DNA from: DAOMFB01 sp963801475
GTDB taxonomy: Bacteria; Acidobacteriota; Thermoanaerobaculia; UBA5066
Assembly: GCA_963801475.1 (NCBI GenBank)
Contig: CAWDEX010000001.1
Location: 2,046,001-2,110,000 of the forward strand
Reading direction: 5' to 3'
DNA length: 64,000 nucleotides
The notes beneath the pieces are model-generated. The model was not told where the DNA came from and made no database searches. It saw only the letters and a list, made by a program, of their open reading frames with translations. Of the stretch, positions 25,504 to 33,020 are shown one piece after another. Numbering within the stretch: position 1 is the stretch's first letter; each line of letters begins with the position of its first letter. Made by a program: the position numbers and the translations under genes.

Positions 25504-26829
25504 TCACGACGAGGCGCGAATGTTAGCACCGGCGGACGGCCCCGAAGGCGCGAACGGCCACCCCCCCTTGAGCCGCGAGCGGACGAGAAAGGCGATCGTC
25601 CCCGCGCCCATCACGACCACGCCCGCGGCCCGGAACCCCTTCTCGGGCGACAGGAGGACGAACCCCCAGAGCAGGAGCGCCACGAGGGCCGGCAGCGGGT
25701 ACAGCCACATCCGGAAGGGGCGCGCCGAATCGGGGAGCCGCCGCCGGAGGACGAGCGCCGCGACGATCTGAGCCATGAAGGGGATCACCGCGCGTATGGA
25801 GAGGATCGCCATGACCACCTTCTTCAGGTCGATGAACGAGAAGAGGGCGGCCGCCCCTCCGAGGGCGACGATCGCGACGACGGGATACCCCTCGGTGGGG
25901 TGAAGCCGCGCGAAGGGTCGGAAGAAGTTCCCGTCGCGCGCCGCCGCCCAGAGAATCCGCGAGTAGCCGAGGGTCAGGGAGAAGACCGACGCGAAGGCCG
26001 TCCAGAGGATCAGGAGGGTCACGGCCCGGGCCAGCGGCCGCCCGGCCACGGCCGCCACGAAATCCGACACTGTCGCCTTCGACGCCATCGCCTCCTTCGC
26101 TGGGAGGACGGACAGGATGGAGACGTTCATCAGGACGTAGAGCAGGGCGACCAGGAGGATCGACACGACGATGACGCGCGGGATCGTCTTCGTCGGCTGC
26201 TTCACCTCCTCGGCGAGGTAGCAGATGTTGTAGTAGCCGAGATAGTCGTAGACCGCGAGGATCAGCGCCGCGCCCAGCCCCCCGAAGGCGCCCGAAGGCG
26301 GCGGGAGGCCCGGCGCCGTCTCCACGGGCGCGGCCCAGAACCGGAACGCCTCCCATTTCAGGTGTGGCAGGCCGAGCGCGATGACGATGCCGAGCGTGGC
26401 GAGGACCCCGATCCAGAGGACGATCGAGAACTTTCCGATGGCGCCGATTCGGCGGCAGAGAAGGAGCGTCACGGCGACGCAGAGCGCCGAGGCGACGGGG
26501 GCCTCCCACCCGTCCGGGATCCCGGGGACGACGAACTTGAGGTAGCGCGAGAAGCCGATGGCTCCCGAGGCCATCGAGAGCGGCGCCGAGAAGACGATCT
26601 GGAAGAGGAAGAGGAACGAGACGAGACGTCCCCACCGTCCGGGTCCGTACGCCTCGCTGAGGAACGCGTACGAGCCGCCCGCCCGAGGCAGCGTGGCCGA
26701 CAGCTCGGCCGTCACGAGGCCGTCGCAGATGGCGAGCAGCGCGCCGAGGAGCCACGCCCCGAGCGCGCGTCCGCCCCCCATCGCGGCGAGGATGAGGGGC
26801 AGGGTGACGAACGGCCCGATCCCCACCAT
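25504..26829 (-). CDS. APC-superfamily amino acid permease
   Basis: 441 residues from the first standard start, ATG 26829, with about 12 hydrophobic helices. MVGIGPFVTLPL is the substrate-binding break in helix 1, and YDYLGYYNICYLAEEVKQP is a conserved helix 6-7 segment of APC permeases. The reading frame continues upstream with family-like LRREIGLWQGTALNVID but has no ATG/GTG/TTG there; CTG at 26898 is a plausible true start, giving a complete helix 1. The substrate is unknown. It follows the acyl-CoA dehydrogenase and is immediately followed by tRNA-Cys. Confidence 0.85.
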   Translation of the reverse strand: MVGIGPFVTLPLILAAMGGGRALGAWLLGALLAICDGLVTAELSATLPRAGGSYAFLSEAYGPGRWGRLVSFLFLFQIVFSAPLSMASGAIGFSRYLKFVVPGIPDGWEAPVASALCVAVTLLLCRRIGAIGKFSIVLWIGVLATLGIVIALGLPHLKWEAFRFWAAPVETAPGLPPPSGAFGGLGAALILAVYDYLGYYNICYLAEEVKQPTKTIPRVIVVSILLVALLYVLMNVSILSVLPAKEAMASKATVSDFVAAVAGRPLARAVTLLILWTAFASVFSLTLGYSRILWAAARDGNFFRPFARLHPTEGYPVVAIVALGGAAALFSFIDLKKVVMAILSIRAVIPFMAQIVAALVLRRRLPDSARPFRMWLYPLPALVALLLWGFVLLSPEKGFRAAGVVVMGAGTIAFLVRSRLKGGWPFAPSGPSAGANIRASS

Positions 26830-26908
26830 GTCGATGACGTTCAGGGCGGTCCCCTGCCAGAGACCGATCTCCCGGCGAAGGTGCGGCGCGTCGTTCAGCG
26901 TCGACGGC

Positions 26909-28090
26909 CTATCTCTTGAGGACGTCCTTCGCGATCGTGTTGAGCTGCATGAAGGAGGTCCCCTCGTAGATCTTCCCGATCTTGGAGTCGCGGAAGAGCT
27001 TCTCCATCGGGTAGTCCTTCACGTACCCGTAGCCGCCGAGGATCTCGAGCCCGCGCGACGTGCAGTACTCGGCCACCTCAGAAGCCTTCAGCTTCGCGAT
27101 GGCCCCTTCGCGCGCGAAAGGCTTCCCCGCCTCCTTCAGGCGCGCCGCGTTGTAGACCGCGAGCCGCGCGCACTCGAGTTCCATGTCCATCCGGGCGAGG
27201 TCGTGCTGGATGGCCTGGAACTCCGCGATCGGCTTGCCGAACTGCTGACGCTCCTTCGCGTACTTCGCGGCGTAGTCGAGCGCCGCTCGGGCGATGCCGA
27301 TCATTTGCGCGCCGATGCCGATCCGCCCCTCGTTCAGCGTCTCGATGGCGATCTTGTACCCCTCGCCCACGTTTCCGACCACGTTCTCCTCGGGCACCTC
27401 GAGGTCCTCGAAGGAGAGGGCGAGGGTGGAGGAGGCGCGGATGCCGAGCTTGTCCTCCTTCTTCCCCTTCGAGAATCCCTTCCAGCCCGACTCGACGAGA
27501 AACGCGGTGATCCCCTTGTACCCCATCGAGCGGTCGGCGTTCGCGAAGACGAGGAAGATCTCGGCCTCGAGCCCGTTCGTGATCCAGAGCTTGCCGCCGT
27601 TCAGGACCCACCGGTCGCCCTTCTTCGCCGCCGTCGTCGCGAGCGCGAAAGCGTCGGAGCCCGAGCCCGCCTCCGAGAGGGCGTACGAGCCGACCTTCGA
27701 CTTCGCGAGCTGCGGGAAGTACTTCCTCTTCAGGGCCGGGCTGGCCCAGCGGAGGAGGGCGTTGTTGACGAGCGTGTTCTGGACGTCGACGACGACCGCG
27801 CAGGCGGCGTCGACGCGGGCGAGCGCCTCGATGATGGCGATCGAGGTCGTGAAGTTCAGGCCGAGGCCGCCGTACTCTTCCGGGATCTCGATCCCCATCA
27901 GGTCGAGCTCGAAGAACTTCTTCACGAGCCCCGGGTCCATGACGTTCGCCCGGTCCATCTCCAGCGCGCGGGGGGCGATCGTCTCGAGGGCGAACTGGTA
28001 GACCCCTTCCGCGAGCTCCTTCTCGTGCTCCTGCAGGATCGAGACGGGGGAAACGGCCGCGGGCGCCGCAGAAATTTCTGTTACAGGCAT
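26909..28090 (-). CDS. Acyl-CoA dehydrogenase
   Basis: 393 residues, the normal length. The FAD/substrate motif YALSEAGSGSD, then LWITNG, RQQFGKPIAEFQAIQ and ILGGYGYVKDYPMEKLFRD are family landmarks, and the catalytic base is Glu in IYEGTS near the C-terminus, as in short/branched-chain enzymes. It oxidises an acyl-CoA to the 2-enoyl-CoA and passes electrons to ETF. No other beta-oxidation genes are adjacent. It is separated from the TonB receptor gene by a strong terminator. Confidence 0.93.
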   Translation of the reverse strand: MPVTEISAAPAAVSPVSILQEHEKELAEGVYQFALETIAPRALEMDRANVMDPGLVKKFFELDLMGIEIPEEYGGLGLNFTTSIAIIEALARVDAACAVVVDVQNTLVNNALLRWASPALKRKYFPQLAKSKVGSYALSEAGSGSDAFALATTAAKKGDRWVLNGGKLWITNGLEAEIFLVFANADRSMGYKGITAFLVESGWKGFSKGKKEDKLGIRASSTLALSFEDLEVPEENVVGNVGEGYKIAIETLNEGRIGIGAQMIGIARAALDYAAKYAKERQQFGKPIAEFQAIQHDLARMDMELECARLAVYNAARLKEAGKPFAREGAIAKLKASEVAEYCTSRGLEILGGYGYVKDYPMEKLFRDSKIGKIYEGTSFMQLNTIAKDVLKR

Positions 28091-28120
28091 GTCAAGAAAA
28101 CCTCCGTGCGAAGGATAGCG

Positions 28121-28150
28121 AAAAAAACGGGGGACCGAAGCCCCCCGTTT
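28121..28150 (-). terminator. Rho-independent terminator after the TonB receptor gene
   Basis: Read on the minus strand, a 9-bp AAACGGGGG/CCCCCGTTT stem closes a loop containing a CTTCGG tetraloop, followed by a run of T (A-tract 28121-28127 on +). It starts 22 bp after the receptor stop. Confidence 0.9.
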
Positions 28151-28171
28151 CGTCGATCGTTGCCAGAACGG

Positions 28172-31100
28172 CTAGAACGAGAGGCGCGCCCCCCACTTCA
28201 GCTGGTAGCGCGAGCGGAGGTCGTTCGTCGTGTACTGCCGTCCCTCGTCGAGCGCGCCGGAATTGACCGTGTAGATCGGCTTGCCCGTGGCCGAGTCGAT
28301 TCCCGAATACGTGAGGGCGCTGTACGTGCCGTTGTTGACGTAACGGATGAGTCCCGAGTTGTGGTCGAGCAGGTTGACCAGGTTCAGGACGTCGAACGTG
28401 AGCTGCACCTGAACGAACGAGATGGGCAGCGTCACGTCGTAGTGGAAGTCGAGCGTATGGATCCAGACCGAGTCGAGCGCGTTGCGCGGGAGGAGCTGGC
28501 CGCGGAACTTTTCGAGGCCGGTCGTCTGAAGGAACGTGTTCCACTTGTCCTCGGTCGGAGCCGGGGCGCCGCTCCCTCCCTTCCAGACGACGTCGCTGTA
28601 GTTCTGGGGGACGAAGATGAGGTCGTTGTTGCCGGTGCCGTCCTTGTTCGCGTCACCTCCCATCAGGATCGAATAGGGGTAACCCGACTGGGCCGTGTAC
28701 GCGAGGCCGACGTTATGGAGCAGAGGCCCGGTCTTGAAGGCCTGCGTGGCGATGCCGGTGAAGCGGTGCGGCACCTCGAAGTTGGATCGGGTGAGCTGCT
28801 GGGTGTAGATGTCGCCGTTCGTCGGCATGAACTGCCAGTTGGAAAACGCGACGCTGGACGTCGCGTCGAACGCGCTCTTCGTGAGCATGTAGGCGTACGA
28901 CCCGTTGAGGTAGAGGCCGAACGGGAATCTCTTCTCGAGCTGGACGGCGAGGTTCTGCTGCTCGCCCCTGTTCGTCGTGGAGAGGTAGAGCATGTCCGCG
29001 AACGCGGGGCTGAAGTTCTTGTAGACGGGGGCGCCGTAGAACGTCGTGGCCCCCGTCGGAACCTTGTTGATGTTGTAGTAGAAGACGTCCTTGAGCGTCT
29101 TGGTGAACATGTACTCGACGGTCCCGCGGATCCCAAACGGCAGCTCGCGGTCGTACGCGAGGGTGGTCCGGAGAATCTGCGGGAACTTGAAGCTCGGATC
29201 GATCCCGTTGACGCTGATCGCGGCGGTTCCCGGAGGGAAGTTCTTCGGCGGGTTGAACGGGTCCGGATTGAAGGTGACGTCCCTCGCGGAGAGGTTCGTG
29301 ATCTCCACGCCCGTGTTGCCGTAGTTGTTCGAGATCCAGACGAACGGGGTGCGGCCCGCGAAAACGCCGATGCCGCCGCGCACCTGGTCCTTGCCCGACG
29401 CGTCCGGGGTCCAGTTGAAGCCGAGGCGGGGCGAGATCATCCCCATGTTCGCGGGGACCTGGCTCGTGTCGACTCCGAACGTGTCGTAGACGAGCGGGTT
29501 GAAGGTCGGATTGTCCGGGAGCCGAGGAAGGTCGAACCGGAGGCCCAGGTTCACGTTGAGGTTGTTGTTGATCCTCCACTGGTCGCCTACGTAGAGGCCC
29601 CACTGCTGGGCGCTGAACTTGGTCGGCCGGCGCGGATCGCTCCCGGTGGCGAACTGGACCTGGTACCGGGCCGCCCTGCCCGCCTGGAGGGCCGCGATGT
29701 CGTTGAAGAAATAGGTCCCGTAGACGTCCTGGATGAATAGGTTCTCGAACTTGAAGAACTCGTTGTGGGTTCCGATCGTGATCGTGTGGTTCCCCTTGAT
29801 CATCGTGAAGTCGTCGGTGATCTCGAGGATGTCCTGGTTGAGGGTATTCGCTCCGGACGAGCGCTCGGTTCCGGCGACGAGCTGGTACGTCCCGCTTCCG
29901 GTGCAGGCCGAATTCGCCGAGTTGCAGATGTAGACCGACGGGAACTGCACGGGCACGGCGCGGGCGTCCCGGATCGTCTGGTAGCCGACGCGGCCCTGGT
30001 TGAACGACTCGGCCCCGAAGACGCTGTTGACCTGCAGCACCCCCGAGTTCGTCTTGTCGGTGAGTGTGTACCCCGCCGACTCGAAGGTGTAGGAGCTGAA
30101 GTTGCGGTTCTGGCCGAGCGTGTCGGTCCCCGCATCCACGTAGTTGTACCGGAACGTGGCCTGGTTCGAGTCGTTGATGTTGAAGTCGAGCCGGCCGAAC
30201 AGCAGATTGCTCTTCGTCTCCTGGTTGTAGTCGCCGAGGCCGCCCGGGTCGTAGCCGTAGGTGTTGGTCAGGACGCTCTTGAAGAGGGCCGCCTGCGCCG
30301 GATCCCTGTAGTTGTTGGCCGTCGAGCCGTCCGCGGAGCCGCCCGTCGGCTGCGACAGCTTGTTCTTCTCGCCGCTCGCGAAGAAGAAGAGCCTGTCCTT
30401 GAGGATGGGTCCTCCCACGCGGGCGCCGATCTGGCTCTGGTCGAAGGTCGTCCACGGCTTGTGGTTGGCGTCCCCGTACGCCTGGGGGACGTTGCTCCCG
30501 ATGTACTTCTCGTTCCGCGTGAAGCCGTAGACGGACCCGTGGAAGTCGTTCGACCCGCTCCGCGTGATCATGTTGATGGCGCCGCCGGTGAACCCCCCCT
30601 GCTTGATGTCGTAGGGGGAGATGGCGACCTGAAGCTCCTGGATGGAGTCGAGCGAGATCGGCTGCGTGTCGGTCTGGGAGCCCGGGGTCCCCTGGCCGGC
30701 GAGGCCGAACAGGTCGTTGTTCACCGCGCCGTCGATCTGGATCGTGTTGTACCGGTTGTTCTTTCCCGCGATGGAGATGACCTGCGCGTTGAAATCGCGG
30801 TTGTCCGAGTTGACGTAGGGGTTCGTCCGGGCGAAGTCCTGGAACTGCCGGCGAATGGTCGGCAGGACCTTGATCTCGTCGTCCGCGATCGCCTGCGAGG
30901 ATCCCATCCGGTTCGGGCTGATCAGCGGCTCGGCCTCGGCGGTCACCGTGACCGACTCCTTCACGCTCTCGAGGTCCAGCTCGAAGGTGAGGTAGCGCCG
31001 CTCGCCGAGGGCGACGGTGACGTCCTTGAAGGTCTCCGTCCTGAATCCGCTGATCTTCGCGGTCACCGTGTACGGGCCGCCGACGCGGACGTTCAGCATG

Positions 31101-31318
31101 CTGAAGCGTCCGCTGGCCGAGGTCACGGCGGTGAAGTGCGTGCCGGTCGGGACGTGAACGGCATCCACCGTGACGCCGGGAAGGGGGCTCTTGTCCGACT
31201 TGACCGTCACCTGTCCCTGCAGGGCGCCGGTGGTCTCCTGGCCGAATGCGGGCGCCGCGAGGAAGAGGGAGGCCGCCACGCACGAAGCGAGCGGCAGGAG
31301 ACGACGCAGGGTGATCAT
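28172..31318 (-). CDS. Oar-like TonB-dependent outer-membrane receptor
   Basis: 1,048 residues. A signal peptide (LASCVAASLFLAAPAFGQ) is followed by a carboxypeptidase-regulatory-like domain (about 28-110, ASGRFSMLNVRVGGPYTV). A plug domain follows (QLDG-like IQIDGAVNNDLF and GGFTGGAINMITRSGSNDFHG), then a large beta-barrel ending in RYQLKWGARLSF. The family imports or exports large substrates such as peptides or glycans, powered by TonB. ATG 31318 is chosen because it begins the signal peptide and has AAAGGA upstream; an upstream in-frame start at 31375 would add an unsuitable leader. Confidence 0.93.
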   Translation of the reverse strand: MITLRRLLPLASCVAASLFLAAPAFGQETTGALQGQVTVKSDKSPLPGVTVDAVHVPTGTHFTAVTSASGRFSMLNVRVGGPYTVTAKISGFRTETFKDVTVALGERRYLTFELDLESVKESVTVTAEAEPLISPNRMGSSQAIADDEIKVLPTIRRQFQDFARTNPYVNSDNRDFNAQVISIAGKNNRYNTIQIDGAVNNDLFGLAGQGTPGSQTDTQPISLDSIQELQVAISPYDIKQGGFTGGAINMITRSGSNDFHGSVYGFTRNEKYIGSNVPQAYGDANHKPWTTFDQSQIGARVGGPILKDRLFFFASGEKNKLSQPTGGSADGSTANNYRDPAQAALFKSVLTNTYGYDPGGLGDYNQETKSNLLFGRLDFNINDSNQATFRYNYVDAGTDTLGQNRNFSSYTFESAGYTLTDKTNSGVLQVNSVFGAESFNQGRVGYQTIRDARAVPVQFPSVYICNSANSACTGSGTYQLVAGTERSSGANTLNQDILEITDDFTMIKGNHTITIGTHNEFFKFENLFIQDVYGTYFFNDIAALQAGRAARYQVQFATGSDPRRPTKFSAQQWGLYVGDQWRINNNLNVNLGLRFDLPRLPDNPTFNPLVYDTFGVDTSQVPANMGMISPRLGFNWTPDASGKDQVRGGIGVFAGRTPFVWISNNYGNTGVEITNLSARDVTFNPDPFNPPKNFPPGTAAISVNGIDPSFKFPQILRTTLAYDRELPFGIRGTVEYMFTKTLKDVFYYNINKVPTGATTFYGAPVYKNFSPAFADMLYLSTTNRGEQQNLAVQLEKRFPFGLYLNGSYAYMLTKSAFDATSSVAFSNWQFMPTNGDIYTQQLTRSNFEVPHRFTGIATQAFKTGPLLHNVGLAYTAQSGYPYSILMGGDANKDGTGNNDLIFVPQNYSDVVWKGGSGAPAPTEDKWNTFLQTTGLEKFRGQLLPRNALDSVWIHTLDFHYDVTLPISFVQVQLTFDVLNLVNLLDHNSGLIRYVNNGTYSALTYSGIDSATGKPIYTVNSGALDEGRQYTTNDLRSRYQLKWGARLSF

Positions 31319-31475
31319 GAGCACATCCTTTCCTTTACTCCACTCGATCGAATGGACCGGGCGAAAGATAGACACCGCGGGCGGTCGGAATCCTCGGCAC
31401 GCGGCGTGAAGTCAGCGTGAGGCCGGACCATCGGGCGGCGCGGAGCCTAACGTCCCTCGCCGGAGACCTCACCCC

Positions 31476-31495
31476 GTCAAGGTGCATCACTTGAC
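31476..31495. promoter_or_regulatory. Operator-like inverted repeat
   Basis: GTCAAG (31476-31481) and CTTGAC (31490-31495) are perfect inverted copies separated by 8 nt. The right arm overlaps a TTGACC -35-like hexamer, so a bound dimer would block that promoter. Confidence 0.4.
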
Positions 31496-31518
31496 CCGAC
31501 CGCGACGTGTGATAGACA
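31491..31518 (+). promoter_or_regulatory. Candidate promoter upstream of the glutamate dehydrogenase
   Basis: TTGACC (31491-31496) and TAGACA (31513-31518) are 16 nt apart. A second possible -10, TAGACT (31569-31574), lies 20 nt before the ATG and has no clear -35. Confidence 0.35.
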
Positions 31519-31594
31519 TCCCGGCCCCCCCCTCCGGACTGAGGAAGCCAGGCCGCCCGGGCCTCGACTAGACTTCCTGTCACCGGGAGGATCA

Positions 31595-33013
31595 ATGACG
31601 ACCTCACAGAGCTTTCTCGCGACCGTCGACCGGAACTTCGACGCCGCGGCGGCGTTTCTCCATTACCCGAAGGGGCTCCTCGACCAGATCCGCGTCTGCA
31701 ACAGCATCTACAAGTTCCACTTCCCCGTCCGCTGCGAGGACGGAGACGGCTACGAGGTGATCGAGGCCTGGCGCGCCGAGCACAGCCACCACAAGCTCCC
31801 GGTCAAGGGGGGCATCCGCTATTCCCCGGACGTCAACGAGGACGAGGTGCTGGCGCTCGCGGCTCTCATGACCTTCAAGTGCGCCATCGTCGACGTCCCG
31901 TTCGGCGGGGCGAAGGGCGGGATCCGGGTCGACCCGCGGAAGGTCTCGGTCGAGCAGCTGGAGCGGATCACCCGGCGCTACACGGCCGAGCTCGTGAAGA
32001 AGAACTTCATCGGCCCCGGGATCGACGTTCCGGCGCCCGATTACGGCAGCGGTCCTCGCGAGATGGCCTGGATCGCCGACACCTACGAGATGTTTCACAC
32101 CGGCGAGATCGACGCCGGGGGCTGCGTCACGGGCAAGCCCGTCTACCTCGGCGGCATCCGCGGCCGCAAGGAAGCGACGGGGCGAGGCGTCTACTTCGGC
32201 GTCCGCGAGTGCGTCAACGACGTCGAGCTGATGAAGCGGCTCGGCCTCCCGACGGGGCTCGCCGGGAAGCGCGTCGTCGTCCAGGGACTCGGGAACGTCG
32301 GATACCACGCGGCCAAAATCCTCCAGGAGGGGGGCGCCCTGATCGTCGGGCTCGCCGAGTGGGAGGGCGCCGTCGCCAGCCCGAAGGGCCTCGACGTGGA
32401 CGCCGTCGTGGCGCACCGCGCGGCGACCAAGAAGATCAACGGATTTCCGGGGGCGAAGACCCTTGCGAAGAGCGAGGAAGCGCTGTTCCTCGACTGCGAC
32501 ATCCTCGTCCCCGCCGCCCTCGAAAACGTCCTCACGGCCGCGAACGCCGCGAAGGTCAAGGCCCGGATCGTCGCGGAGGGCGCCAACGGCCCCGTCACGG
32601 CCGACGCCGACGAGATCCTCCGCCAGAAGGGGGTCGTCGTCCTTCCCGACATGTATCTCAACGCGGGGGGCGTGACGGTCTCGTACTTCGAGTGGCTCAA
32701 GAACCTCTCGCACGTCCGCTTCGGGCGGATGGAGAAGCGCTACGAGGAGATGGCCTACGCCCGGATGGTCAAGTCGCTCGAGAACACGACGGGCAAGACG
32801 TTGACCGAAACCGAACGCGCGCTCCTCGTGAAGGGCGCAGACGAGGAGGACCTCGTCAACTCGGGCCTCGACGAGACGATGATGACCGCCTACCGGGAGA
32901 TCCGCGAGGTCCAGCGCCGCTTCCCGAAGGTGCCGGACCTCCGCTGCGCCGCCTTCATCTCCGCGATCGACAAGATCGCCCAGAGCTACATGGCCCTCGG
33001 AATCTTCCCGTAG
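31595..33013 (+). CDS. Glu/Leu/Phe/Val-family dehydrogenase
   Basis: 472 residues. The substrate lysine lies in KLPVKGGIRY, and the catalytic Lys/Asp regions are FGGAKGGI and GIDVPAPDYGSGPREMAW. The Rossmann motif GLGNVGYHAA and the conserved EGANGPVTADADEIL and LNAGGVTVSYFEW follow. It interconverts glutamate and 2-oxoglutarate with ammonia; NAD or NADP preference is not clear. GGGAGG precedes the ATG at a good spacing. A second, more compact paralogue lies at 35822-37105. Confidence 0.92.
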   Translation: MTTSQSFLATVDRNFDAAAAFLHYPKGLLDQIRVCNSIYKFHFPVRCEDGDGYEVIEAWRAEHSHHKLPVKGGIRYSPDVNEDEVLALAALMTFKCAIVDVPFGGAKGGIRVDPRKVSVEQLERITRRYTAELVKKNFIGPGIDVPAPDYGSGPREMAWIADTYEMFHTGEIDAGGCVTGKPVYLGGIRGRKEATGRGVYFGVRECVNDVELMKRLGLPTGLAGKRVVVQGLGNVGYHAAKILQEGGALIVGLAEWEGAVASPKGLDVDAVVAHRAATKKINGFPGAKTLAKSEEALFLDCDILVPAALENVLTAANAAKVKARIVAEGANGPVTADADEILRQKGVVVLPDMYLNAGGVTVSYFEWLKNLSHVRFGRMEKRYEEMAYARMVKSLENTTGKTLTETERALLVKGADEEDLVNSGLDETMMTAYREIREVQRRFPKVPDLRCAAFISAIDKIAQSYMALGIFP

Positions 33014-33020
33014 GGACGCC

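Noticed and set aside
26558..29740. Open frame of 1,060 codons on the + strand
   Set aside because: Antisense to the permease, acyl-CoA dehydrogenase and TonB receptor genes, with no domain and no ribosome site.
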